In this document: piece after piece, positions 30,953 to 41,613 of the stretch
How positions within the stretch are numbered: position 1 is the first letter of the stretch
How the letters are laid out: each line of letters starts with the position of its first letter
From: Rana temporaria
Taxonomy: Eukaryota > Chordata > Amphibia > Anura > Ranidae
NCBI RefSeq assembly: GCF_905171775.1
Contig: NC_053491.1
Coordinates: forward strand, 334,075,952-334,139,951
Direction: 5' to 3'
DNA length: 64,000 bases
The notes under the pieces: model-generated
What the model was told of the DNA's origin: nothing
Databases searched by the model: none
The model's input: only the letters and a program-made list of their open reading frames with translations
Made by a program: the position numbers and the translations under genes

Positions 30953-30968
30953 AGAGATAGAGGGCCAG
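30953..30968 (+). repeat. 3' target-site duplication of the L1 insertion
   Basis: The 16-bp AGAGATAGAGGGCCAG is identical to 24992-25007. Its last seven bases are the first bases of the adjoining MITE terminus. Confidence 0.92.
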
Positions 30969-31676
30969 ATTCTCAAAAGAATTACGCCGGTGTATCTACA
31001 GATACACCGACGTAATTCGAAAATCCCGCCGGCGTATCATTGTTTTGTATTCTCAAAACAAGATATGCCAGAATTAGGCTAGGATCCGACTGGTGTAAGT
31101 CACTTACACCGTCGGATCCTAAATGCAATACTACGCTGGCCGCTAGGTGGCTTTTACATCGATTTCAGTGTCGCATATGCAAATGAGCCGAATACGCCGA
31201 TTCCCGAACGTTTTTGCGCCGCTTCGCCGTAGTTTACGTTGTTTCCGTAAGCGTAAGGTTACCCCTGCTATATGAGGGGTAACCTTACTTTGGTCCGCTG
31301 TATGCCATGTTAAGTATGGCCGTCGGGACAGCGTCGGGTTTTTCCGTCGTTTACGTCGTTTACGTAACTCGTCGCGAATAGGGCTGTGCGTTAATTACGT
31401 TCATGTCGCAACCAATGTATTTGCGGCGTACTACGGAGCATGCGCAGTGGCCTACGTTTAAGGCCGGCGCATGCGCAGTTCGTTCGGCACGGGGGCGCGC
31501 TTAATTTAAATACAAGCCGCCCCCTTTGAATTACGCGGGGATACGCCGGGCCATTTACACCACGCCGCCGCAAATTACGGAGCAAGTGCTTTGAGAATAC
31601 GGCACTTGCTCCACTAAGTTGCAGCGGCGTAGTGTAAATAGCTTACGCTACGCCGGAATCTACGAAAATCTGGCCC
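30962..31676. mobile_element. GGGCCAGATT-type MITE (PIF/Harbinger-like)
   Basis: The left end GGGCCAGATTCTC and right end GAAAATCTGGCCC are inverted, with a possible 3-bp AGA duplication. The GC-rich interior has palindromes (CGACGTAATTCG, ACACCGTCGGATCC with complement). It belongs with 40384-41116, 57398-58944 and 63177-63887 as one group of CGGCGTA-rich MITEs. No coding capacity. Confidence 0.65.
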
Positions 31677-32513
31677 AGAGCCTTTAACTGAGTTTCCGCG
31701 TCGATAGATATGTTTATATTGGGTCATTGTGAGAAGCTAAACAGCATTTTCATTTTGTGGCTCTCAGATACAGTTAAGTTCCGCATTGAAAATGTTAGCA
31801 TGACAGGCAAGTAACAAGCCTTTTTATTTTCAGAAGAATTTTAGCAGCGGAAGACCTTTTAATTCTTTTATTATGGGCTTTTCTCATTAGGAACTAAACC
31901 TCTCATGCTTGGTCACCGGCACAGAAACTCAATCTCTTTAATGGTGACAAAGCCAGGCAGGGGCCCTAACCCTTCCTTAATCTATCCAACAACAACAAAA
32001 AAGGTTTTGGGCTTTAATTGCCTACCCTGTGATGGTATTTCAGAAACGATCAGCCTCCTCCTGAGTTGTCATTTTCTCTGTAAAATAGTTTATAGATATC
32101 ATAAGAAGCTTAGAATATGTGTGGTAGTGTCAGTTTAATCTTTACTTCCTTTGTGGATATAAAAATATACAATTACAAGCAGTAATGCGGAGACGTAAAC
32201 TGCTGAAGACCGCAGAGATTTGGCAGTTCTGTTGGCTATTTTTACAGTTTCCTGAGTAATTTCTATTTAATAGATCCATGGTTTTTAAGCACATTTACGA
32301 GTGTAATAAGTGCTGTTATTTTTTCCATATGACACACTGCTTGATAGAATATAACAAGGTGCTTATCTCACAATGTAGGTTTGTGGGAAGGGATGGAGAC
32401 AAGACCTATGGAAAATAATAGGCACATATCTGGATTTTGTCATGAAGAAGCTATAAAATCTAAAATGTAACCGTACATCTCTCAGTAAACCAGGGCAAAG
32501 CACCATGAAAGTG
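31677..32513. other. No gene recognised
   Basis: AT-rich unique-looking DNA with no supported exon, RNA gene or repeat. Confidence 0.35.
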
Positions 32514-32736
32514 GACGCAATCAGGGCCGGACTGGGAGTAAAAACCAGCCCTGGAAAACATTTCATACCAGCCCCATAGCATTATTATACCAGCCTAACA
32601 TCATAACGTCATTATTTTTTTGTTCATAAAAGAGAAAACCATACATTTTAAAGAAACATTTAAAGAGCGTATTATATAAAGATAAGACAGATATGAAAGC
32701 ACATAGGGCTAGGGAGATTATATATATAATGTTACA

Positions 32737-32905
32737 CAGTGGAACCTCGGATTACGAGCATAATCCGTTCCAGGAGAATGCTCGTAATCCAAAGTGCTCA
32801 CATATCAAAGTCAGTTTCCCCATTGAAGTTAATGGAAACGAAAATAATTTGTTCCGCATTGACTTCAATTGCATGCAATACCGCATGTGGCCAGAGGTGG
32901 GGGGC
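32737..32905. mobile_element. Truncated mariner-type MITE
   Basis: CAGTGGAACCTCGGATTACG onwards matches the left two thirds of the element at 14067-14368. Its right end is missing and the minisatellite begins where similarity stops. Confidence 0.65.
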
Positions 32906-32929
32906 GCCAGAGAGCATCGGAGACACTCG

Positions 32930-33120
32930 GAAATGTCAATTGCCACTTGTCACCAGATTCAGCATGTCACTTGCCATCCGTCCCCTGCCACCAGATTTAG
33001 TGTGTCACTTGCCACCCATCCCGTCACCAGATTCAGCATGTCACTTGCCATCCTTCCCCTGCCACCAGATTTACTGTGTCACTTGCCACCCGTCCCGTCA
33101 CCAGACTCAGCGTGTCACTT
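32930..33120. repeat. 36-38-bp tandem repeat (GTCACTTGCCACCC)
   Basis: About five alternating units of GTCACTTGCCATCCGTCCCC and GTCACTTGCCACCCATCCCG lead into the next array. Confidence 0.85.
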
Positions 33121-34660
33121 GGACTGGGTGACAGCAGGGGGACTGGGCGACAGCAGGGGGACTGGCTGACAGCAGAGGACTGGGCGACAGCAAGGGGACT
33201 GGGTGACAGAGGACTTGGCGACAGCAGGGGACTGGGTGACAGAGGACTGGGTGACAGCAGGCTGGGTGACAGCAGGGGACTGGGTGACAGCAGAGGACTG
33301 GGCGACAGCAAGGGGACTGGGTGACAGAGGACTTGGCGACAGCAGGGGACTGGGTGACAGAGGACTGGGTGACAGAGGACTGGGTGACAGCAGGCTGGGT
33401 GACAGCAGGGGACTGGGTGACAGCAGAGGACTGGGTGACAGCAGGGGACTGGGTGACAGCAGGGGACTGGGTGACAGCAGGGGACTGGGTGACAGAGGAC
33501 TGGGTGGCAGAGGACTGGGTGACAGGGGACTGAGTGACAGAGGGCTGGGTGACAGAGGACTGGGTGACAGAGGACTGGGTGACAGCAGGGTACTGGGTAA
33601 CAGGGGACTGGGTGACAGGGGGCTGGGTGACAGGGGACTGGGTGACAGCAGAGGACTGGGTGACAGCAGAGGACTGGGTGACAGCAGGGGACTGGGTGAC
33701 AGCAGGGGACTGGGTGACAGCAGGGGACTGAGTGACAGAGGACTGGGTGGCAGAGGACTGGGTGGCAGAGGACTGGGTGACAGGGGACTGAGTGACAGAG
33801 GGCTGGGTGACAGAGGACTGGGTGACAGAGGACTGGGTGACAGCAGGGTACTGGGTAACAGGGGACTGGGTGACAGAGGGCTGGGTGACAGGGGACTGGG
33901 TGACAGAGGGCTGGGTGACAGGGGACTGGGTGACAGGGGACTGGGTGACAGAGGGCTGGGTGACAGCAGGCTGGGTGACAGAGGTCAGGGTGACAGAGGA
34001 CTGGGTGACAGAAGACTGGGTGACAGAGGACTGGGTGACAGCAGGGGACTGGGTGACAGAGGGCTGGGTGACAGGGGACTGGGTGACAGGGGACTGGGTA
34101 ACAGAGGTCTGGGTGACAGAGGGACTGGGTGACAGAGGGACTGGGTGACAGAGGACTGGGTGACAGAGGACTGGGTGACAGGGGACTGGGTAACAGAGGG
34201 ACTGGGTAACAGAGGGACTGGGTGACAGAGGGACTGGGTGACAGAGGGACTGGGTGACAGAGGCTGGATGACAGAGGTACTGGGTGACAGAGGCTGGGTG
34301 ACAGAGGCTGGGTGACAGAGGGACTGGGTGACAGAGGCTGGGTGACAGAGGCTGGGTGATGGAGGGACTGGGTGACAGAGGCTGGGTGACAGAGGCTGGG
34401 TGACAGAGGCTGGGTGACGGAGGGACTGGGTGACAGAGGCTGGGTGACAGAGGCTGGGTGACGGAGAGACTGGGTGACGGAGAGACTGGGTGACGGAGAG
34501 ACTGGGTGACGGAGAGACTGGGTGACGGAGAGACTGGGTGACGGAGAGACTGGGTGACGGAGAGACTGGGTGACAGAGACTGGGTGACGGAGGGACTGGG
34601 TGACAGAGGCTCGGTGACAGAGGCTGGGTGACGGAGGGACTGGGTGACAGAGGGACTGGG
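33120..34660. repeat. 15-18-bp minisatellite (GACTGGGTGACAGAGG)
   Basis: About 90 units of GACTGGGTGACAGAG(G) or GACTGGGTGACAGCAGGG, with higher-order blocks: one section from about 33466 recurs near 33706, and GACGGAGA units form a separate block at 34460-34570. Because most units are multiples of three, frames of up to 300 residues (GLGDRGLGDS) run through it. They lack any start context or domain. Confidence 0.93.
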
Positions 34661-34664
34661 TAGA

Positions 34665-34807
34665 GAGAGATTATACAGTCCAGATTACAATTTGCAGGGG
34701 CAGCAAAGGTGACAGAGAAAAGGGGGGTGCACCATGCAACCCCCTCTCTCTCTGTCACCTTTGCTGGCTGCCCCTGCAAATTGTAATCTGGACTGTATAA
34801 TCTCTCT
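34665..34807. repeat. Palindrome with about 55-bp arms
   Basis: GAGAGATTATACAGTCCAGA and its complement flank a short centre. The arms also share CAATTTGCAGGGGCAGC and AAAGGTGACAGAGA. Confidence 0.85.
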
Positions 34808-35392
34808 CACCATTGCATGGACCCCCCCCCCCGGGCCCCCCGTCCCCTCTGCACCTACCTTTTCTGCCTTCTGCTCCAAGGGTGGCCAGCGCCGTTCACA
34901 TCTTCTCCTCTGCGGCTCTGCCTTCACACGTGGAGAAAGATAGTGGGCGGTGCTGGCGCCGCACGGGACGATGGGACGTTCGGTTCTCCTGCTCGGCTCC
35001 TCCCCTCCCTCAAACAGCATGATCGCACACTTCACACAGCGGCACGGGAAGGAAAGTGTCAGTGAAGCGGCGAGCATGGCGGCCGCAACCCCCCGGCGGC
35101 CGGCCCGCCGCTGCTTATAGACATAGACATCACACTGGAGTGGCTAAGCAGCATATCGCACGCAGCCGCAGGGGTACAATTGTAAAGTGCGGCCGCGATG
35201 AGGGCCGCGGCCCAGAGCTGACCTGATAAATTTCACTGACAGCAGGCGGCCTACCGGGAATTTTCCCGGTATCCCGGTAGGCCAGTCCGGCCCTGGACGC
35301 AATGCAGAAACATAGGACAGCTAATCAGGTTTTCTAAAAGCTGAATTCCAAGTAAAATTTTATAGCATAGATACATAATATACTGGACAAGC

Positions 35393-35790
35393 ATACCTCC
35401 CAACCTTGTGAGATAGGAATGAGGGACACCTATCAGCAAAAGTATGCAGGCATAGGACACACCCCCTGGCACGTCCCCTTAAAGGAGAATTGTACAAAAA
35501 AACAAGATTGGTTAAACTCACAAGTGCTTTTTTTTACCACTATTATTCCTTTATATTGGCTTTTGAAATTTACAAATGCAACAATTTAGAAATTGGATGA
35601 AAGGTTTAGCACTGGAAAACACTTTTTGATAGATAACAAGTGCATTTTATATACATCTATATACATCAGACCAAAATGAGGGACAAATGAGGAGGAATAA
35701 GGGACAGAGGGACATTGCTCCAAATCAGGAACAGTCCCTCGAAATCAGGGACAGTAGGGAGCTATGGGACAAGTGTAAGTATGCATATGA
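35393..35790. repeat. GAGGGACAGTCCCT-containing interspersed repeat
   Basis: CATACCTCCCAACC on the left and GGGACAAGTGTAAGTATG on the right are weakly inverted. The 35690-35760 section repeats AGGGACA motifs. It is probably an old DNA-element copy, and the ends are uncertain. Confidence 0.35.
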
Positions 35791-36989
35791 TATGCCATTC
35801 CTGACCGATCCCTGTAGAAGCTGCAAATCACTCTAGTGATTGCTACTATTGTGATCACCACCATCTTCTGGGTCTGAGCAGTTGCCCTGCTGCCTAGTAG
35901 CTACAGGAGGCTGCCCACTTGGCATAGGCGGCATTCACAGAATACCTTGCATTTTTCTCAGTGAATGCAAGGCATTCTCAGATTAGGCAAGGTGGAGAGG
36001 TGGGGTTGTGATGTTACGATGTCAGTGAATGACGTTTGGCTAACAGAAATGGGTACTAGAAATGCGCATGCAGGCAGAATGGTGACTAGGTGCATGCATG
36101 CGCACAGGAATGTGCACGGGCACGCACACAAGCATGGGCGCACACTAAATGCATGCATAGTTGGCGCCAGACGGACTGCTTATGGTATCTCCTGCTCCAA
36201 TACTGACTGGTCTTTCATCTGTTCCCTGTTTCTTGCTATTACTCTGCTTGTTTCCCTTGTTGTCAGACTTCCATCTTATCTGAACTTGGATCCTGCTTCT
36301 GCTCTGACCACGTCTCTGTCTTATGACTTGGTACCTCGCTGCCCGCCTGCTTCTGACCTCAGCTATCCCTGTGACCATGCTGCTGTTCCTGGCTCTGCTC
36401 TCACATCTGGTTTAGGCACCTATCTGGCTGTCAACTGTATCAGCACTGCTCATCACAGTGAGTTCCTGTCTCAAGCCTGCTGGGAGCTCTGAAAAGCTTT
36501 GCATTTTGAAGCCGCAGCCTGTGTGGAGTGGCCCTTTAACTTTGGCTGGATCTCATGCACAACTACTGTTTCTCACCTGATGTTCTGCCAGCCTGCCAGG
36601 GTCTGCATCTCCTGCTGAAAGTACTCCTACCAATACCTGCCAACACTCGTGTTCCTCTTGTCCCTTGTTACCCTCTGTTCCACTTTCAGGGGGACCTGGG
36701 CTGGAGATACAAGAGCGGCCATCCTCGTAATTTAAGTCTCCGATCAGGTACGTGACATACGATCTCCACCTAGTTCAATCAATAGACACCTTGCATTCAT
36801 TGAGAATAATGCAAGGCACTCTGTGAATGCGCTTTTGTTAAGCAAGTGCCTCCACGACTTCATCACGCAGAAGGAAAGCTCAACATGGAACCCAGAAGAT
36901 TTATAGCTTCCACAAGGATTCCAATAGTATGGCATATGCATGCTTACATTGGTCCAAACTGGACCAATGCAACTATGCAAAAAAAAATG
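35791..36989. other. No gene recognised; possible LTR-derived stretch
   Basis: The pyrimidine-rich section 36180-36760 includes TTGGCGCCAGA near 36161 and could be a retrotransposon LTR or leader remnant. I found no polymerase or protease motif, so I do not call one. Confidence 0.25.
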
Positions 36990-36991
36990 TA

Positions 36992-37221
36992 CAGGGCTTG
37001 GACAAAAATATGGAAACAATCCATGATTTGCAGGAATGAAAGAGTTTTGCGTTGAAAGCGGAAGTGATTCCGCTGGGTAATGAGACACATAGCCAACAGG
37101 TAGGAAGCCTCACTTTCTTCATTCATTGTGTCCGCTGCTAGTAATACAAAGTCATGTCAGAGCTTACTGAGTTTCAAAGAGGGCAAATTGTTGGTGCCCG
37201 CTTAACTGGTACCTCTGTGAC
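36992..37221 (+). pseudogene. Tc1-like transposon 5' fragment with transposase N-terminus
   Basis: After a TA (36990-36991) the sequence CAGGGCTTGGACAAAAATAT is a Tc1-type terminus. From the ATG at 37154 it encodes MSELTEFQRGQIVGARLTGT, the start of the helix-turn-helix region of a Tc1-like transposase. The frame ends at TTAA where the element at 37222-37729 has inserted. I do not recognise the continuation beyond it. Confidence 0.6.
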
Positions 37222-37729
37222 TTAAAGCGGGGGTTCACCCTATATAAAAAATTTTTTTTTTTTCCCCTCTAGCATTAAATTCGGCATAGTAGCGCGAGCT
37301 ACAGTATGCCTGTCTGTATTTTTTTATCCCCGTACTCACTGTTATATCGTACATAGAAGATTCCGGGGAATGGGCGTTCCTATGGAGAGGGAAGGTGATT
37401 GACGGCCGGCCCTGGCACGTCACGCTTCTCCGGAAATAGCCGAAATAGGCTTGGCTCTTCACGGCGCCTGCGCATAGCCTGTGCGCAGGCGCCGTGAAGA
37501 GCCGAGACCTACTCCGGCTGTCTTCGGGGAGCGTGACGTGCCAGAGCCGGCCGTCAATCACCCTCCCTCTTGCTAGGAACGCCCATTCCCCGCGGCAGAC
37601 GGAATTGTCTATGTACGATATAACCGTGAGTACGGGGATAAAAAAATTAAGACCGGCATAGTGTAGCTCGCGCTACTATGCCGGATTTTATGCTGAAATG
37701 TTGTTCTGCAGGGTGAACCACCGCTTTAA
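37222..37729. mobile_element. TTAA-flanked palindromic MITE
   Basis: TTAAAGCGGGGGTTCACCC and its counterpart GGGTGAACCACCGCTTTAA form inverted ends on TTAA targets (37222-37225, 37726-37729). Nearly the whole element is palindromic, with the centre near 37470 where CTTCACGGCGCCTGCGCA meets its complement. This is typical of piggyBac-like MITEs, and no protein is encoded. Confidence 0.75.
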
Positions 37730-38130
37730 GTTGGTTGCCAATTTAGTTCTCTAAATCTATGGACGCCCTCCCAGGGGGGCACACATCCATCGTGCTCTGT
37801 GGCTCACTCTGTCCTTTGCTGTGCAAATCAATGAAGAAGAAAAATTACTAATTTCTAAATTTTATAACGGAAACTAAGAAAATCATTTTATTTCTTCCAA
37901 ATTTCCAGTCTTTTTTCGTTTGTTTGGCACAAAATACAAAAATCCCAATGGTGCTCTGTATGAAGATATTTTATGTACAGTAAGTGAAATTTTGTTCTGC
38001 ATTTGTTTATGCTCCAGATATAGTATATTTTTATTTGTATATGAGTTTATCTTCATAGGTTCAATGCAAATTCATAAATATGGAATTCTAGTTCGATACT
38101 GATTTCTAGTATGTGTTTTCGTATACTGTT
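37730..38130. other. No gene recognised; partial TTAA-element sequence
   Basis: The segment ending TTTGGCACAAAATACAAAAATCCC before the MITE at 38131 and the segment resuming near 38560 seem to be halves of a TTAACCAC-type element. Confidence 0.35.
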
Positions 38131-38551
38131 AGGCCTCGTACACACGATAGGTTAACCAGAGGACAACGGTCTGAAGGACCGTTTTCATCGGTCAAAACCG
38201 ATCGTATGTGGGCCCCATAGGTTATTTAACCATAGGTTAAAAAAAAAGACAACTTGCTTTAAAATGAACCTATGGATTGGTAACCGATAGGTCAAAACCG
38301 ATAGTTAGTAGGCAAACCATTGGTTAAAAATCCACGCATTCTCAGAATCAAGTCGACGCATGCTTGGAAGCATTGAACTTCGTTTTTTTCAGCACGTCGT
38401 TGTGTTTTACGTCACTGCGTTCTGACACGATCGGTTATTTAACCTATGGTGTGTAGGCGTGACGGACCATCAGTCAACTTCATCGGTTAACCTAGGACAA
38501 CGGTCCTTCAGACCATTGTCCTCTGGTTAACCTATCGTGTGTACGAGGCTT
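38131..38551. mobile_element. Palindromic MITE with GTACACACGAT termini (copy B)
   Basis: AGGCCTCGTACACACGATAG and its right counterpart match for about 50 bp with few differences. Same family as 3929-4350 and 55862-56147. It is about 420 bp and non-coding. Confidence 0.75.
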
Positions 38552-38599
38552 CACCATTAAATGTATTATTACTTGTTATTTATATTAAATGTATCTGTA

Positions 38600-38821
38600 A
38601 CTTTTAAAATCAATAACCAAAATTGACAAGAAAAATCCCAATGGTGATTATATATCGCCAAAAGAAAGCTCTAGCTGTAGAAAAAGATGATAAAAATGTC
38701 ATATGTGTACAGTGTTATATTACCGGGCAACTGAATTGTCATTCAAAGTGTGAGAAGACTGAAAGCTAAAAAATTGGCCTGGGCAGGAAGAGGGTGAAAT
38801 TACCCGGTATTGAAGTGGTTA
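38600..38821 (-). mobile_element. Right end of a TTAACCAC-type element
   Basis: The section from CAAAAGAAAGCTCTAGCTG to TTGAAGTGGTTAA matches the right ends at 23500-23681 and 53640-53788. The left part is disrupted by the MITE at 38131. Confidence 0.5.
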
Positions 38822-38824
38822 AAG

Positions 38825-40380
38825 TGACTGCTGCTTTACTACATATCTTTTTTAATTAAGGTATATCTGTTAAAGAACATTACGTATACTTACATTTCCT
38901 GCTACCCGCTACACATTGCTCTGATCCTGAGAAATCTTCTGCTGACATCCTTGTCACCACTATATTCTGTAATGGGTGGAGGTCAGCAGGAAGAAGCGGT
39001 GAGAGCTGTAGGGAACCCAGGCCAAGGACTAATAGACACGTTAGAGGATTTTATATCACAAGTGACAATTTAGCTAACCACACCACAGAAAAGTCTTCTC
39101 ATTTCACTATAGTGCAAGCAAGCACAGCCCACACAAGGGCAACAATGCTGCTTTGAATTTAGGAGCAGTGAAGTATTGTTGCCACACATACACAGGAAGC
39201 TGCACAAGGTGGACTTCTCTTGTAAGACAAACATGTGCTTGTTGGACGTTTCAGTGGGGTGAAGTGGAAAGGGTAAAGATGCATTTACACGTGTATGTTT
39301 CTTTGGCTGATGTGTTTTTCATTAAAATCAAAGAAAAATGCATAAGTGTTAATCCAGCCTTAGTGCAGAAGCACTTACAATTAAAGTGTATGTTCCCCAA
39401 CATGCTGATTGCAGCAATCATTACAATCATTACTAGTAAAAAATATGTCCTGGATTTCATTTTGAAAATCTGGTCACCTTAGCATACACACACAAGGACG
39501 GTGCAGACACACGTACACATACACCATGCACACACACAAACACAGGCATGCACACATACACACACACCTAGAACACAACACACACAACATGTAGAATGCA
39601 CACACAACATGCACACAAACACACTATGCGCATACACACAACGAGCACAACAGAACAACGCACATACACACAACATGCACAACGCACACATACAACACGC
39701 AAAGACATACTTGAATGCAGGATTACTGACTATAATTCATCCAGAGGGAGAATCTCTGATTTATCCACACTCTGTCTGGTTTCCCTTTCTTTTTTTTTTC
39801 TTCCTGCATCGTGTAGAGTTTAAGTCATGTCTGCTCGAATTTTGTAGGTTTTTGGGAATGTATGTAATGTGTGTCATTTCCTCTCTGAGGTAATCGTGTT
39901 TTTTTTTTTTTCTGTGGACCTTCAATTAAATTCTTATCGTATAATTCCTAGAGCAGGAATAAAACATTAAAAAGATTGTTAGATATTTTTAAGCCATCTT
40001 TTATCTGAGCCGTAGAACTGCTTTGTCAGGAAAAATAGAGTTTTTTTTCCTCAGTCGATCAATGAAATGCAAGGAAAACGGAGCATAAAAATACATTTCA
40101 TTGTCTGCTGTTCAGGGCTGGAGAAAAGATCAGATTAATTCTGAGGAATGTAATAAAATGAAGATAGTCAGCCTAGTCTTCAATGAGGGTGGGTGCTGCT
40201 AAGATGAGGTGATACAAAGACACATTTTGTTCAGCTTTCAAGTTTTTCTAGTGTTCTGATTATTGGATCTTTGTTGTGGTTGCACAATTGGTGCTGTCTT
40301 AATTAAGTGCATTAGGCAGATATGTGAGAGGTATTCAAATGAAGGTTAAAGTGAAGCTCTATTCTTAAAGCAGACCTAAA
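38825..40380. other. No gene recognised; CA-rich stretch at 39485-39710
   Basis: It contains an imperfect (CA)n region with ACACACAACATGCACA units. Cys- and His-rich frames through it are low-complexity artefacts. Otherwise AT-rich with no exon. Confidence 0.4.
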
Positions 40381-40383
40381 TAT

Positions 40384-41116
40384 TAGGTAGATTCAGGTAG
40401 AATGGTTTAACTTTAGGGCGGCGTAGCCTAGCCTGTTTAGGCTACACCGCCGTAAATTAGCTAGGCTAGTAGTGATTATCAATCTACTTACCTGTTAATA
40501 TACGGCGGTGTAGCCTAAAACGAGCGGGCGTAAGGGCGCCTAATTCAAATTGGTTGGAGGGGGGCGTGTTGTATGGAAATGAGGCTTGACCTCACGTTTT
40601 TTGACGTTTTTCGCTACTGCGCATGCACCGGGCGCCTACATCTCGCAGTGCGCATTGCGGCTAAGTACGCCGTACGGGCCTATTAATTTAGACGCGGACG
40701 TAAACGACGTAACTTCAGATTCGCGGATGACTTGCGCAAACGACGTAAAAAATTCGAACCTCGCGGCAGGAACGGCGGCCATACTTTAACATTGTTATTC
40801 CACTTCATAGGTGGAATAACTTTAGGCCGCCTAAGGCCTTACGGAAATGACGTAATTCGACTGCGGCGGCCGCGCGTACGTTCGTGAATCGGCGTACAAG
40901 CTCATTTACATAATCTACGCCGGCCGCAATGGAAGCGCCACCTAGCGGCCATCAGAAACATTGCAATCTAAGATAGGACGGTGCAAGCCGTCGTATCTTA
41001 GATATGTTTAAGTGTATCTCTGTTAGAGAATACACTTAAACATAGGTCGGTGCAGATTCAGAGTTAGGTCGGCTTATCTGTAGATAAGCCGGCCTAACTC
41101 TTTCTGAATCTACCTA
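40384..41116. mobile_element. PIF/Harbinger-like MITE with TAT target duplication
   Basis: TAGGTAGATTCAG and CTGAATCTACCTA are perfect inverted ends. A 3-bp TAT repeat flanks the element (40381-40383, 41117-41119), the same triplet as the autonomous Harbinger insertion. The interior is GC-rich (GGCGGCGTAGCC, GTTATTCCACTTCATAGGTG palindrome) and non-coding. Confidence 0.7.
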
Positions 41117-41119
41117 TAT

Positions 41120-41611
41120 GTATCTAAAGGCATTTTTTTCTAAGTTTGGGGTTTTGGATAGCCCCAGTGTTAGTGAAAAATAAAGCCTAGCTCTGCCAGT
41201 ATGCTGCAGAATGGAACCCTTGTTCTCTATGTGGAAGCACTAGTCTCTCTGCAGAGGTCCGACACACACCCTGTTGAGTTAGAGCTAAGGTTCCCCAACC
41301 AGCAGGGATAATGGATTTTGCCTATTATAAAGCTCTAGGTCTGATTCCATAGGCAGTATGGTGGACCTCTACAAAGAGACCACTGCTTCCACTCAGAGAG
41401 CAAGGATCCTTCTCTACAGCATTTTGACAAGGCACAAACCTTTCTGAGGAAGCTGTGGCTGCTTTCTAAAGAAAATGATTTATAAGATTTGGACACAATT
41501 TGCTTTGATGCACCTAGAATGTATTTACCTGATTTAAAGGAGTTCTATAGTCGCAGCATACATTTTAATTTTATAACATCGGCATTGTAATAGCAAGAGA
41601 AACAATAGTTA
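41120..41611. other. No gene recognised
   Basis: No exon or repeat that I can support. Confidence 0.35.
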
Positions 41612-41613
41612 TA

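Larger units (their letters stand above)
32522..35295. mobile_element. 2.8-kb hAT element with 8-bp target duplication, minisatellite-filled
   Basis: Ends CAGGGCCGGACTGG and CCAGTCCGGCCCTG are perfect inverted repeats flanked by GACGCAAT (32514-32521 and 35296-35303). Inside are a truncated mariner MITE, a large minisatellite (33120-34660), a palindrome (34665-34807) and a GC-rich 3' part containing CATGGCGGCCGC and CCGGGAATTTTCCCGG. No hAT transposase is encoded, so it is non-autonomous. Confidence 0.82.

Noticed and set aside
33203..34132. 309-residue Gly-Leu-Gly-Asp repeat frame
   Set aside because: It lies wholly inside the 15-18-bp minisatellite, and the other frames stay open for the same reason.
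34813..35100. GC-rich stretch with ATGGCGGCCGC as a host gene start or CpG-island promoter
   Set aside because: It lies inside the hAT element bounded by a target duplication, and no exon with a splice donor follows.
36150..36180. TTGGCGCCAGA as a retroviral-type primer-binding site
   Set aside because: Too short a match, and no LTR pair, gag or pol motif is nearby.
39479..39710. Cys-rich frame over the CA-rich stretch
   Set aside because: Low-complexity (CA)n translation, with no gene features.
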